From positions 2,150,577-2,214,576 of the forward strand of contig OX638323.1 in the NCBI GenBank assembly GCA_951812715.1: a stretch of 64,000 nucleotides of DNA, read 5' to 3'. Of the stretch, positions 34,671-42,574 are shown piece after piece. This DNA is from an uncultured Pseudohongiella sp. (GTDB taxonomy: Bacteria; Pseudomonadota; Gammaproteobacteria; Pseudomonadales; Pseudohongiellaceae). The position numbers were made by a program, and so were the translations under genes. The notes beneath the pieces were generated by a model. The model ran no database searches, was not told the DNA's origin, and saw only the letters and a list, made by a program, of their open reading frames with translations. Every line of letters starts with the position of its first letter. Within the stretch, counting starts at the first letter, position 1.

Positions 34671-35654
34671 CTGCCGCTGATGCGGAAATACGCCGAACAG
34701 GCCGCCGGTATGGATGAAAACCACGGTGCCGGCCCCGGCCAGACATCCGCTATCTCCCTTGCGAAGTTCCGATAACATGCCATTAAAGGCTTTTCCTGTA
34801 TAGACCGGATCGAGGAAAATGCCTTCCCGGCGCGCCACGGAGGCGATGGTCCGGTACACTTCCGGGCCCGCTTCGCCATATCCCGGACCTAGGTAACCTT
34901 CAATTGTAGCGATAGCCAGACCTTCAACGTCGAACGAGGCATCGTAGCGCTCGCTCCAGGCCGCCACGTCCCGGCGCACCTTTTGCTCGAACCAGGCTGC
35001 GTCGTCGCAGACGTTGAAGGCAACTATCCCGGCGCGCAAGCCGAACAGTTCCCGGCCGACCAGCAAGCCGCTCTGGGTGCCGCCGGAGCCGGTGGCGACG
35101 ACAATGGCGTCGGGTTCGATTCCGCTACGGTCGAAATCCTTGCGCAATTCTTCACAGGCGGCGATGTATCCCCATAGCCCGATGGCGTCGCTGCCGCCGA
35201 TGGGGATGAACAGGGCGCGGGGGCCCCGGCGTTCGTATTCGTCTTGCAATTCACGCCCGTATTCCTCGTGCGTGTTCCAGTCGGCCTGGGAAATGTAGCT
35301 GATTTCGGCGCCGCTGAGGTGGTCGAGCAGCAGATTGCCCGACAACTCGGGCGGGCGTTCGCCGCGCAACAGCAGATGCGCCTTGAGCCCGAGACGAGCG
35401 GCGAGCACGGCGGTGGCGCGACAATGATTCGACTGCACCCCGCCGCAGGTGATGACGGTGTCGCAACCTTGCGCCAACGCTTCCGCGAAAATGAATTCGA
35501 GCTTGCGAACCTTGTTGCCGGAAACCTCGACACCGGTCATTTCGTCGTGCTTGAGCCAGATATCGACGCCGGGAAATTCGGTCGAAAGCCGTTCCATCCG
35601 GGTCAAAGGCGTCGGCAGGCGAGCCAGGTCGAGGCGCGATGGATATTCAATCAT
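34602..35654 (-). CDS. D-cysteine desulfhydrase / ACC deaminase family PLP enzyme
   Basis: The 350-residue protein has the family signatures LARLPTPLTRMERLS, WLKHDEMTGVEVSGNKVRKL with the PLP lysine in SGNK (Lys48), ITCGGVQSNHCRATAVLAAR, IPIGGSDAIGLWGYI, VATGSGGTQSGLLVG and FIHTGGLFGVFPH. D-cysteine desulfhydrase converts D-cysteine to pyruvate, sulfide and ammonia; ACC deaminase is the close alternative and cannot be excluded. It is a fold type II cytoplasmic enzyme. The final residues (ETLIDQSFQAAHGCDAEFDG) are encoded by the T, C and E hairpins of the repeat, not by ancestral gene sequence. Confidence 0.85.
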   Translation of the reverse strand: MIEYPSRLDLARLPTPLTRMERLSTEFPGVDIWLKHDEMTGVEVSGNKVRKLEFIFAEALAQGCDTVITCGGVQSNHCRATAVLAARLGLKAHLLLRGERPPELSGNLLLDHLSGAEISYISQADWNTHEEYGRELQDEYERRGPRALFIPIGGSDAIGLWGYIAACEELRKDFDRSGIEPDAIVVATGSGGTQSGLLVGRELFGLRAGIVAFNVCDDAAWFEQKVRRDVAAWSERYDASFDVEGLAIATIEGYLGPGYGEAGPEVYRTIASVARREGIFLDPVYTGKAFNGMLSELRKGDSGCLAGAGTVVFIHTGGLFGVFPHQRQFKETLIDQSFQAAHGCDAEFDG

Positions 35655-35779
35655 TTACTGCTAATGCTCGCTAAAGAAGTTCGGAATTGGGCATACTAAC
35701 CGGCTGCGGATGCTACCGGGATTTTCCGCCGATAACCACAGCAGAGCTTGTGACTGAGAGCAGGTTGCGCAAGTCCCCA

Positions 35780-35893
35780 CCGTCATTCTGCGCGAAGCGA
35801 AGTGGGTGAAGGCAAGCGTTTGCGAAGCGCAAGCTTCGCGCGCAGCCGTAACGGCGCGGAGCTAGGCTCCGCGACTGGAGTCGCAGAATCTCC
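35780..35893. repeat. R hairpin with S cassette in its loop (filled site)
   Basis: Left arm CCGTCATTCTGCGCGAAGCG (35780-35799) plus AAG, right arm GTCGCAGAATCTCC (35880-35893). Between them is a complete S cassette (35803-35879) beginning TGGGTGAAGGCAAGCG and ending GCGACTGGA, with stems GCGAAGC/GCTTCGC and CGCGGAGC/GCTCCGCG. The reverse complement of 40262-40302 is the same host hairpin without the cassette. Confidence 0.85.
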
Positions 35894-35988
35894 GCCCGCA
35901 CGGGAATGTATGGGGGTCTGAGCTTGTAGTCTGAGTTCACCTTAACAGGACATATGAACGTGGCAGTTAATTCTTGGGAAAGTGGGAA

Positions 35989-36513
35989 ATGTCGGAAGCC
36001 AAAAGGATACTGATATTCGCCGGACCGAACGGCGCGGGAAAGACAACTTTCGCGGCGGAGTTTTTGCCGCATGAGGTGGGCTGCCCTGCATTCGTCAATG
36101 CCGATTCGATAGCGGCGGGGTTAAGTCCGTTCGAGCAATCCGCGGTGAATTTCCGCGCTGGGCGATTGTTGCTCGAAACAATTCACGAACATGTCGCAAG
36201 CGGAAAGAGCTTTGCGTTCGAGACTACTCTGAGCGGGTTCGGCTACTCCCGATCAATCCCGAACTGGCGCGAACGCGGCTTCTTTGTCCAACTCTTTTAC
36301 CTGCGCCTGTCCGACCCGGATGTGGCCATCAGCCGTGTGCGGCAGCGCGTGTCGGAAGGTGGACACGATGTGCCGGAGTCGGTGATTTGCCGACGCTTCC
36401 ACGCTGGTTGGCAAAACTTCGAGAATATCTATCGGGATCTGGTGGACGAATGGAGAATATACGATAATTCCGGGTCTAAACCGGTTCTGCTAAGCAACGG
36501 AGGCAAGCGATGA
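35989..36513 (+). CDS. Zeta toxin-like P-loop kinase
   Basis: The ATG at 35989 follows GGGAAAGTGGGAA; six bases of that belong to an alternative TTG start at 35974. The 174-residue protein has a Walker A motif (ILIFAGPNGAGKTTFAAEFL), FVNADSIAAGLSP, FAFETTLSGFGY and the lid region SDPDVAISRVRQRVSEGGHD. This matches small zeta-like kinases, which phosphorylate a nucleotide sugar or other small substrate. Some are toxins, but others are housekeeping or defence genes. It overlaps the next gene by four bases (ATGA), so the two are co-translated. Confidence 0.8.
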   Translation: MSEAKRILIFAGPNGAGKTTFAAEFLPHEVGCPAFVNADSIAAGLSPFEQSAVNFRAGRLLLETIHEHVASGKSFAFETTLSGFGYSRSIPNWRERGFFVQLFYLRLSDPDVAISRVRQRVSEGGHDVPESVICRRFHAGWQNFENIYRDLVDEWRIYDNSGSKPVLLSNGGKR

Positions 36514-36746
36514 AAGCCCGAAATTCCCAATCAACGGGAAAGTCGAAACCGCCCAGTCCTGAAACGGATCTGGATGGCGTCGAAGCCGCATTGCGAAGAG
36601 CCGCCCAGACCGCCTATCGCCGAGCCGCCTTTTACGGCAGCAAAGTCGCAATCGTCGAAAACGGCAAACTCGTCCTCAAAACCCCGGTGCCGGTAGACCC
36701 GGCAAGCTCGAAGCCTCCCGTACATCAAGAATACAAATTGATTTAA
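36510..36746 (+). CDS. Small partner protein of the zeta-like kinase
   Basis: The 78-residue product starts in an ATGA overlap with the kinase stop. A disordered N-terminus (SQSTGKSKPPSPETDL) is followed by GVEAALRRAAQTAYRRAAFY GSKVAIVENGKLVLKTPVP. Short proteins with this helix-then-(V/I)xENGKxV pattern commonly accompany zeta-like kinases, and I infer an antitoxin or cofactor role. The match is by general pattern, not by a named family. Confidence 0.65.
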   Translation: MKARNSQSTGKSKPPSPETDLDGVEAALRRAAQTAYRRAAFYGSKVAIVENGKLVLKTPVPVDPASSKPPVHQEYKLI

Positions 36747-36857
36747 CACCACCCATAGGTAGTATTGAGAGCCGAATTCAATATCCCTCGTCAGATCCAC
36801 CGTTAGCACGTCACACCTCCTCGATTTTGCAACTAGTTCGACGATAGCGAAGCCGAT

Positions 36858-37165
36858 CAGGCATTCCAGATTTTTTTGGCATTCCTCGAATTCCGTGGGT
36901 TTGAGGCGTAAGCCGGCGATTCTTCCTTCGTGCATGGCGAGCAGTTCGCGTTTGATGTGTTCCTGGAACAGTTGGGCATCTTGCGAGGCGATGTTCCGCT
37001 TTATCCACTCGCGGATGTGGGCAAGCGCCGGCCTTTGGTTCATGCGGCCTCTTACCACGGCGCCGACCCCGGCACGGAGCGAATGGCGGTATGTCAGCTT
37101 GAACGGGTCGGAATCACCCGCAGTCTGCCGGATCGCGCCATATCGGGAAGCCGAGCGATGATCCC
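36858..37165 (-). pseudogene. Fragment of a fic gene (C-terminal end)
   Basis: On the minus strand this segment encodes HIREWIKRNIASQDAQLFQE HIKRELLAMHEGRIAGLRLK, nearly identical to the C-terminus of the Fic protein at 38242. The similarity runs from the stop region (36858) to about 37165 and then ends abruptly. An extra T in the poly-T run near 36868-36874 shifts the frame relative to the intact copy. It is the relic of a second fic-like gene or of a partial duplication. Confidence 0.75.
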
Positions 37166-37274
37166 AAACACCACGCTACAGGCTTATATCTTGTTGGACT
37201 AGGCTGAGCCGCCGTGTAATATAATTTTTATGTTATAGTTCGCTGGAACTGAATTTGCCGCTGAAAATCGAGGC

Positions 37275-37442
37275 ATGGACACAAATCATCGAGCGAAACG
37301 GGTGGTCGATCTTGTCACATCGATGAAGTATCCCGAGCCAGAGGGCAAACAGTTGAGCGGCAAGGCCCGCACCGACAGCCTCACGCTAGGGTGCAGGCGC
37401 GAGATCGCCAAGAGGGCGGTTGCTGCACGATGGATCAGATGA
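37275..37442 (+). CDS. Small basic protein with GKAR...AARW motif
   Basis: The 55-codon frame reads MDTNHRAKRVVDLVTSMKYP and then SGKARTDSLTLGCRREIAKR AVAARWIR. The pattern GKAR-x(n)-RREIAKxAxAARW is common in very small proteins that sit at the head of short accessory operons. Its stop overlaps the start of the next frame by 13 bp. An AT-rich, promoter-like stretch (TAATATAATTTTTATGTTAT, about 37216-37235) lies 40 bp upstream. A nucleic-acid-binding role is inference only. Confidence 0.5.
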   Translation: MDTNHRAKRVVDLVTSMKYPEPEGKQLSGKARTDSLTLGCRREIAKRAVAARWIR

Positions 37443-37762
37443 CAGGATTAGCAAAAGCAAATTGGCCATCAGCGGTTATGATTCATCAACAAGACCATCT
37501 CATAGTCTACACAACCCAAGGCGCCATGCTGGTGCCTAAACTTCCGTACACGGAACAGAGCTTGGTGGACGCTTTTTCCGATTGTTGGACTCCGGCGGAG
37601 GATTTGGATCTGGATTTCCCCGATCTGGCCGATGACGGACCTGTCGCGGATGCGGCTCGGATCCGCGATTACTTCGATTCGGCAATATCTCAGGTTCTCC
37701 CGTCTATTATTGCCAGGCAACATGCCCAAAGACAAAGAAATTCCGCTCCCGACGGAAGTTGA
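37430..37762 (+). CDS. Hypothetical acidic protein
   Basis: From the ATG at 37430 the product is 110 residues: MDQMTGLAKANWPSAVMIHQ, a beta-rich stretch (HLIVYTTQGAMLVPKL) and an acidic segment (AEDLDLDFPDLADDGPVAD). It overlaps the small gene before it (13 bp) and the DUF2335 gene after it (41 bp), a compact arrangement that suggests co-regulation. No family is recognised. It may be an immunity or regulator partner of the membrane protein that follows. Confidence 0.5.
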   Translation: MDQMTGLAKANWPSAVMIHQQDHLIVYTTQGAMLVPKLPYTEQSLVDAFSDCWTPAEDLDLDFPDLADDGPVADAARIRDYFDSAISQVLPSIIARQHAQRQRNSAPDGS

Positions 37763-38198
37763 AGATATCAAGCGGAAGCTTGAGCAGCTTCCCGAGGATT
37801 CCAGGGTCGAAGTACTATCTCGTTTCACTCCGATCGAGGTTACGAGTGAAGTTACGAGTGTGCATCGCGGTCCGCTTCCTCCTCCGGAGTCGTTTCGCGG
37901 CTACGAGGAAATCCTTCCTGGCGCCGCCGAGCGGATACTTGTTATTGCTGAAAAAGAGCAGCAAATACGCCACGAGGGGCAGAAAGGCGCAATTTTCAAC
38001 GATCGCCTGCGAATCTTGTCGAGTTGGACCACTAGCATCGGCCTGCTTGTTCTTTGCGGATTCATCGCCTTTGGCACGGGTCAAGTGATTGCGAGCTTGC
38101 CTTTCGGACTGGCTGGTTCGCTGGTTGCCATGTTTCGATTGTGGCTCCGGTACAAAGAAAGGCAGCAAGAACAGGAAAAGATATCCAAAAACGACTGA
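37722..38198 (+). CDS. DUF2335 membrane protein
   Basis: From the ATG at 37722 (AGG six bases upstream) the 158-residue product has an acidic N-terminus, then the DUF2335 signature HRGPLPPPESFRGYEEILPG AAERILVIAEKEQQIRHEGQ, two transmembrane helices (IGLLVLCGFIAFGTGQVIA, FGLAGSLVAMFRLWL) and a basic tail. DUF2335 proteins are small inner-membrane proteins of unknown function, often in accessory regions. It is the last of three overlapping genes and ends 43 bp from the convergent fic gene. Confidence 0.75.
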   Translation: MPKDKEIPLPTEVEDIKRKLEQLPEDSRVEVLSRFTPIEVTSEVTSVHRGPLPPPESFRGYEEILPGAAERILVIAEKEQQIRHEGQKGAIFNDRLRILSSWTTSIGLLVLCGFIAFGTGQVIASLPFGLAGSLVAMFRLWLRYKERQQEQEKISKND

Positions 38199-38241
38199 AT
38201 TTGCCTTGGTGGTCTGACTATCGGGCTAAGCATAACGCCCA

Positions 38242-39657
38242 TCAGGCATTCCAGATTTTTTGCCATTCCTCGAATTCCGCGGGTTTGAGACGGAAGCCGG
38301 CGATTCTTCCCTCGTGCATGGCGAGCAGTTCGCGTTCGATGTGTTCCTGGAACAGTTGGGCGTCTTGCGGGGCGATGTTCCGCTCTATCCATTCGCGAAT
38401 GTAGACCAGCGCCTGTTTCTGGTCCATGCGTTCTCTTATTATGGCGCTGACTATTCCGCGTATCGAATCGCGATGTTTCATTCTGAACGGGTCCGGGTCG
38501 CCCACAACCAACCTGACGGATTCGTACCTGGCGGCCGAGCGCTTGTAGGCCCAGATGAACAAATCCCGCAGCAACTCGGTTCGATTCAATTCGTACACGC
38601 CCAGCAAGGCTGCGATGTAGGTCTCCCTCCGCACACGGTCCCAGGAAAGCGGCGTGAGATTCAACTTGAGCAAGGGGATGTTCACGGCCAGGCGCGCCAC
38701 CCGTTTGTTTACGTCCAGGAAAGGCTGTAGATAGGGAAGCTGCGCCAGTACGAAGAATGCCTTTTCGAAGGGGTCGTTTATAGCGGCGGCTTTCGTGAGA
38801 AGCTGGTCGAAGCATTCCTCCACGATTTGCGGCACTCCCAGCGGTTTGAAGGCCGAGCCTGATATGCCGACTTCGGTTTGTCGAATCCTGCCTTCTGCAT
38901 CTGAGTCATCGAGCAAGCCCTCAGACAACAAATTGTGCAGGTTCAGAATCGTGTATCGATTCCAGCCGATTTCATCTTTGTTTTCGATCAGGAAACCGAT
39001 CGCTTCCTTGTGGTTCAGAATCATCCGGGCTTCGCCCCAATGCTTTCCCTCGGCTTCTTCTCCAAGGCTTATTAGGCGACGGGTTTCCAGCATGGAATAA
39101 GAGTTTCCCTCCAGGCGGCTCGAATTCCAGGTCAGATCTATGAGCAGCCGTTCCAGCACCTTTTTGGCGTGGGTTGCCGCGTATTCTTCGACCATTTTCG
39201 AAACGCCGATTTGACGCAACTCGTCTCTCTCTTCCCGCGAAAGATAGAAAGTCTGGTTCGGCCGATACGAATCGAGGAAGTCCCGGTTGTAGCCGACCGG
39301 TTCTCTTTGGTCGAGAGGTTGCCGAACGATCGACTGTATTTCGGCGCCCGCCGCCGAAAGCCGCAGAATCGGCTCGGCAGGGACCTCCGGTGTGGCAACC
39401 CGCCAGTTGGCGGGACCAGCCGAGACGGCGTACCGAACCGGCGCCAGGTATCGCGCTCCGCGTCCCGCGCCTTCCATCGCCAGACGCCCGCCGCGAACGA
39501 GATGCTTCAGGCGGTATTGCAGAGTGCGGCGCGGCGGCGGCGATGCCAGGGCCTCGCTGATCTGCGACACGGTCAAGCTCTTTCCACCCTGCCGCACGGT
39601 CGCCTCGATCGCTTGCAGGTCCACCGCACCGATTCGTCTCGCCACTTTGCTCACCAA
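38242..39657 (-). CDS. Fic family protein with winged-helix N-terminus
   Basis: The 471-residue protein has an N-terminal winged helix (SLTVSQISEALASPPPRRTL), the alpha-inhibitory motif SSRLEGN (residues 179-185; S/TxxxEG), and a Fic core. The Fic active loop reads LQPFLDVNKRVARL (residues 310-323). The usual catalytic His is Gln311 and the GNGR part is VNKR, a variant I have seen in large Fic proteins that share this N-terminus. AMPylation by the standard mechanism is therefore doubtful. Start codons are a TTG at 39657 or a GTG at 39654, directly beside a 28-bp palindrome, so it probably regulates itself. Confidence 0.85.
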   Translation of the reverse strand: MVSKVARRIGAVDLQAIEATVRQGGKSLTVSQISEALASPPPRRTLQYRLKHLVRGGRLAMEGAGRGARYLAPVRYAVSAGPANWRVATPEVPAEPILRLSAAGAEIQSIVRQPLDQREPVGYNRDFLDSYRPNQTFYLSREERDELRQIGVSKMVEEYAATHAKKVLERLLIDLTWNSSRLEGNSYSMLETRRLISLGEEAEGKHWGEARMILNHKEAIGFLIENKDEIGWNRYTILNLHNLLSEGLLDDSDAEGRIRQTEVGISGSAFKPLGVPQIVEECFDQLLTKAAAINDPFEKAFFVLAQLPYLQPFLDVNKRVARLAVNIPLLKLNLTPLSWDRVRRETYIAALLGVYELNRTELLRDLFIWAYKRSAARYESVRLVVGDPDPFRMKHRDSIRGIVSAIIRERMDQKQALVYIREWIERNIAPQDAQLFQEHIERELLAMHEGRIAGFRLKPAEFEEWQKIWNA

Positions 39658-39659
39658 AT

Positions 39660-39766
39660 TATTGCGCGTAAATATTTACGCGCAATATACAAGCTATTCG
39701 CGCAAAATAAAACAAATCGCGCAATAATTCAGGTGGGATTTGCGCAATATAGATTTATATGCGCAA
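39660..39766. promoter_or_regulatory. Palindrome and phased GCGCAA sites upstream of fic
   Basis: A perfect 28-bp palindrome spans 39660-39687 (half: TATTGCGCGTAAAT). Further copies of GCGCAA in the same orientation start at 39680 (inside it), 39700, 39719, 39742 and 39761, a spacing of 19-23 bp, or about two helical turns. The array is AT-rich between sites. It is probably the operator and promoter of the winged-helix Fic gene. Confidence 0.7.
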
Positions 39767-39774
39767 CTATCCGG

Positions 39775-40185
39775 TCAATTCGCGGAGGAAGGATCGAAAG
39801 TCTGGACATTACCCTGGGCGGTGTCGAGGGGCAGCGGCCTGAGTACTTCACTATAGAGGAACAGGTCGGTCAGCACCGCGCGCAGGTGGATCGAGGCGTT
39901 CAGGTTGTCGACCATCTCCGAGCCGATCTTGTCCTGGGCGAGGATGAAGCGCATCGCGGCGCCGGCCTTGGCGCAGTCCTCGGCGATGACGCGTTCGAAT
40001 TCCTTGTCGGAATCGCCGAGGGCGTCCCGCAGGCTTTGCACGGCCTTGCTCATGCCTTCGATGGTAGGGCGGGCATGCGGCCCCGGGCCGGTTTCCGCCT
40101 GGGCCGGGCGGCCCTGGGCGGCATAGGCCAGCAGGAACTCATAGCCGGCTTCTATCGTTTCGATATCGTCTTCGAGTTTGCTCAC
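39775..40185 (-). CDS. Hypothetical alpha-helical protein
   Basis: The 136-residue product reads MSKLEDDIETIEAGYEFLLA YAAQGR, then a long helical body (MSKAVQSLRDALGDSDKEFE RVIAEDCAKAGAAMRFILAQ). The start is a GTG at 40185 with AAAGGTT seven bases upstream. It lies 145 bp after the cytochrome b gene, beyond a terminator-like hairpin, so it may have its own promoter. No domain is recognised. The helical, Cys-poor composition suggests a cytoplasmic bundle or regulatory partner. Confidence 0.6.
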   Translation of the reverse strand: MSKLEDDIETIEAGYEFLLAYAAQGRPAQAETGPGPHARPTIEGMSKAVQSLRDALGDSDKEFERVIAEDCAKAGAAMRFILAQDKIGSEMVDNLNASIHLRAVLTDLFLYSEVLRPLPLDTAQGNVQTFDPSSAN

Positions 40186-40223
40186 AGTGGGAACCTTTTG
40201 CTTCCGGCGGTTTTCTTGCAGAT

Positions 40224-40257
40224 AAAAACTTCAGCCCCAATCCCGGATTGGGGCTGA
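40224..40257 (-). terminator. Rho-independent terminator after the cytochrome b gene
   Basis: On the minus strand an 11-bp perfect stem (TCAGCCCCAAT/ATTGGGGCTGA with a 5-base loop, 40231-40257) is followed by AGTTTTTATC. Stem followed by a T run downstream of the gene that ends at 40331 fits intrinsic termination. Confidence 0.75.
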
Positions 40258-40261
40258 TGAA

Positions 40262-40302
40262 GGAGATTCTGCGACTTCGCTTCGCTACGCGCAGAATGAC
40301 GG
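40262..40302. repeat. R hairpin without cassette (empty site)
   Basis: On the minus strand this reads CCGTCATTCTGCGCGTAGCG AAGCGAA then GTCGCAGAATCTCC: the same host hairpin as 35780-35893 but without the S cassette. The stem is ATTCTGCG/CGCAGAAT. It lies beside the terminator hairpin. Confidence 0.8.
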
Positions 40303-40330
40303 GCAAGGGCATCCATGCAGATCGCAGGTA

Positions 40331-41101
40331 TCAATCGGCTTCTTTCGGAGACCAGCGGGTGGTGTCGTGGTTTGCCGCCATCTCCTCCTCGGAGATCCAG
40401 CCGGTAAGCATGGACCGGGTGTAGAAAATCTTCTCCGGCCGCAGCGCAAAGTACATATGCGAAGCCGCCAGGGCCACCAGCGCCAGGGTGGACAGGCCGT
40501 GTAGCAGGAATACCAGACCAAGCTGGTCTTCCGGCATGCTGTTGGTGCGGTCCCAGAACGGCGTGTCGATTTGCACAAACATGAGGATGCCGGTCACGAT
40601 CACGGTCAGCGCCACGATAGTCACCGCCCAGTGCATGCCTTTTTGCTCGAACGAGTACTTGCCGGGCTTCTTCGCCGAATCGAATGGCTCGCCGAAATCG
40701 CGCGGCCCCAGGATCATCGACTTGAAATCCTGCCAGAACAGGGAACGGATGATGTGGAAAACAACCACGAAAGTCAGGATCAACCCGGAAATCCAGTGGA
40801 TTTCCAGCCAGGCAATGCGCAGGCCGATGATGGGAGCGACACCAGTGAAGATCAGCAATAGGATGCTGACCGCCATGATCCAGTGGAACCACCGGTCGAT
40901 GGTTTCATGCCGCAACACGCGGCGGCCGTCGGCGCTTGGCTTGTCCATCTTGCGGTTGACAAGCACGGCCATGACGATGGCGTGAGCAGCCAGCAGCACC
41001 AGCACGGCAACCGCGACCACCCAGAGCAAATCCCACGAGACGCCAAGGATGACTTCTTCACCCCATACGTCCCGCCGATAGCGCACTATTCCTTCTTCCA
41101 C
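40331..41101 (-). CDS. Cytochrome b subunit, formate dehydrogenase gamma/b561 type
   Basis: The 256-residue membrane protein has about four to five transmembrane helices and conserved haem-ligand histidines: LLAAHAIVMAVL, RHETIDRWFHWIMAVSILLL, EIHWISGLILTFVVVFHII and FLLHGLSTLALVALAASHMY. The C-terminal LTGWISEEEMAANHDTTRW resembles formate dehydrogenase and related dehydrogenase cytochrome b subunits. It would pass electrons between a periplasmic enzyme and quinone. No formate dehydrogenase is nearby; the molybdenum hydroxylase genes just upstream on the same strand are a possible partner, which is inference. Confidence 0.75.
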   Translation of the reverse strand: MEEGIVRYRRDVWGEEVILGVSWDLLWVVAVAVLVLLAAHAIVMAVLVNRKMDKPSADGRRVLRHETIDRWFHWIMAVSILLLIFTGVAPIIGLRIAWLEIHWISGLILTFVVVFHIIRSLFWQDFKSMILGPRDFGEPFDSAKKPGKYSFEQKGMHWAVTIVALTVIVTGILMFVQIDTPFWDRTNSMPEDQLGLVFLLHGLSTLALVALAASHMYFALRPEKIFYTRSMLTGWISEEEMAANHDTTRWSPKEAD

Positions 41102-41150
41102 AACAATAGACCTCTTTTCAGGATTTTCGAATTCTCATTGAGACGTCCCT

Positions 41151-41583
41151 TGCATCGTACATGCCGTCCCTGGCGCGGCTTTTTAGACTCCGATTAGCCC
41201 CAGCCCCGACATCCCTGTCGGGTCGTTCAGGCTTTCAAAAGCCTCGCTTTTGATCGGCTGTCGCCGACCAGCCTTCACCCGTCCCTGGCGCGGCTTTTTA
41301 GACTCCGATTAGCCCCAGCCTTGCCAGTCCAGTCGCAGAGCACAGCTCTGCGCCGCTCGGGGCTGCGCACGAAGCTGTGCCTCGTAAACGCTTGCCCTCG
41401 CCCTGGTCGGGTCGTTCAGGCTTTCAAAAGCCTCGCTTTTGATCGGCTGTCGCCGACCAGCCTTCACCCGTCCCTGGCGCGGCTTTTTAGACTTCGATCG
41501 GCCCCAGCCTTGCCATCCATGGCAAGTCGTTCGGCCATCAAGAAGCTTTGCTTCTTGTCGGCTGCGCCGACCGGGCCTCACCC
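41151..41583. repeat. Hairpin-chain element, family B, three tandem units
   Basis: Units at about 41151-41280, 41281-41469 and 41470-41583 each begin CGTCCCTGGCGCGGCTTTTT. Unit 1 has a compact hairpin CCCGACA/TGTCGGG. Unit 3 has CTTGCCAT/ATGGCAAG. Unit 2 has a left arm of the unit 3 type and a right arm of the unit 1 type, with an S cassette between them (about 41326-41406). Unit 3 ends at the TCA that is the stop codon of the FAD-subunit gene. Confidence 0.8.
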
Positions 41584-42573
41584 CCGCACGGCACGCTTCA
41601 CCAGGTTCGCCATCAAGGGAACTTTGAAATGGTTGTAGTTCAAAGGCCGCGCCCCTTGCACCGCGAGATCCCCGGCTTGTACGCCGAGCTCCTCCGAGCG
41701 GGTCTGGCCGCGCAACAGGTTCTCAACCGATGACAGCCGGCGGGGAACGCATTCCACCGCGCCGCAGGCCATGCGCACGTCCTGGATTACGCCGCCTTCA
41801 ACTCGCATCGCCGAGGCGATGTTGACCAAGGCGAAATCCCAGACGTTGCGATCCGCGACCTTTTCGAAGTAGTACTCCGCGTCGGCCCAGGTATTGGGGA
41901 TACGCACCGCGGTTAGAATCTCGCCTTCGTTGAGCACGGTCATGTTGAGAATGTCCCGCGCCGGGCCGACGAAAAAGTCCTCGGCCGCGATCAGGCGCTG
42001 TCCACTCACGCTGCTCACCACCATGGTGGCGTCAAGGGCCACCAGCGCCGGCGCCGTATCGGAAGGGCTGACCGCGACGCAGCGGCTGGAACCGAACAGC
42101 GCGTGCTCCCGATTGAGTCCCTCGGGCGAATCGGCGTAACAGATGTTGCCGCCCGCGCGATAGCAACTCAGTCCGCGGCGGTAGTACCAGCAGCGGGTGT
42201 CCTGAATCAGATTGCCCGCCAGCGTTCCCACGTTGCGGATCTGCGGGCTCGCCACGATTCCGGCGGCTTCGGCCAACAGGCCGAAACGCGATTGGATCAG
42301 CGGATGATTGGCAATTTCGGTCAGGGTTGTCACCGCCCCGATTTCGATGCCATCACCGGTTTCGGACACGCCTTTCCAGGCATCGATCCTGGTCAGTTCG
42401 ATCATCGCGGCAGGAGACTTGTTGCGATCTTTCAACCAGCCGTAGGTATCCTGTCCGCCACCGAGCAGCCAGCCGTCGGCGCCCAGCGAGTCCGCCAGTT
42501 CCAGCGCGTTCGCTTCATCAGCGGGCTGATAAAGCTCGATGTCGGGCATTACGTCATGAGATGTGGCTACCAT
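41578..42573 (-). CDS. Molybdenum hydroxylase FAD subunit, PaoB-like
   Basis: The 331-residue protein has the FAD-binding domain of CO/xanthine dehydrogenase medium subunits (WLLGGGQDTYGWLKDR, GIVASPQIRNVGTLAGNLIQ) and the C-terminal domain. An insertion with four cysteines (Cys128, 137, 145, 165; RCWYYRRGLSCYRAGGNICY) matches the extra [4Fe-4S] site of E. coli PaoB and 4-hydroxybenzoyl-CoA reductase. It would carry electrons between the 2Fe-2S subunit and FAD. The start lies 2 bp from the stop of the Mo subunit, so the two are coupled. The stop falls on the edge of the repeat element. Confidence 0.85.
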   Translation of the reverse strand: MVATSHDVMPDIELYQPADEANALELADSLGADGWLLGGGQDTYGWLKDRNKSPAAMIELTRIDAWKGVSETGDGIEIGAVTTLTEIANHPLIQSRFGLLAEAAGIVASPQIRNVGTLAGNLIQDTRCWYYRRGLSCYRAGGNICYADSPEGLNREHALFGSSRCVAVSPSDTAPALVALDATMVVSSVSGQRLIAAEDFFVGPARDILNMTVLNEGEILTAVRIPNTWADAEYYFEKVADRNVWDFALVNIASAMRVEGGVIQDVRMACGAVECVPRRLSSVENLLRGQTRSEELGVQAGDLAVQGARPLNYNHFKVPLMANLVKRAVRG

Positions 42574-42574
42574 A

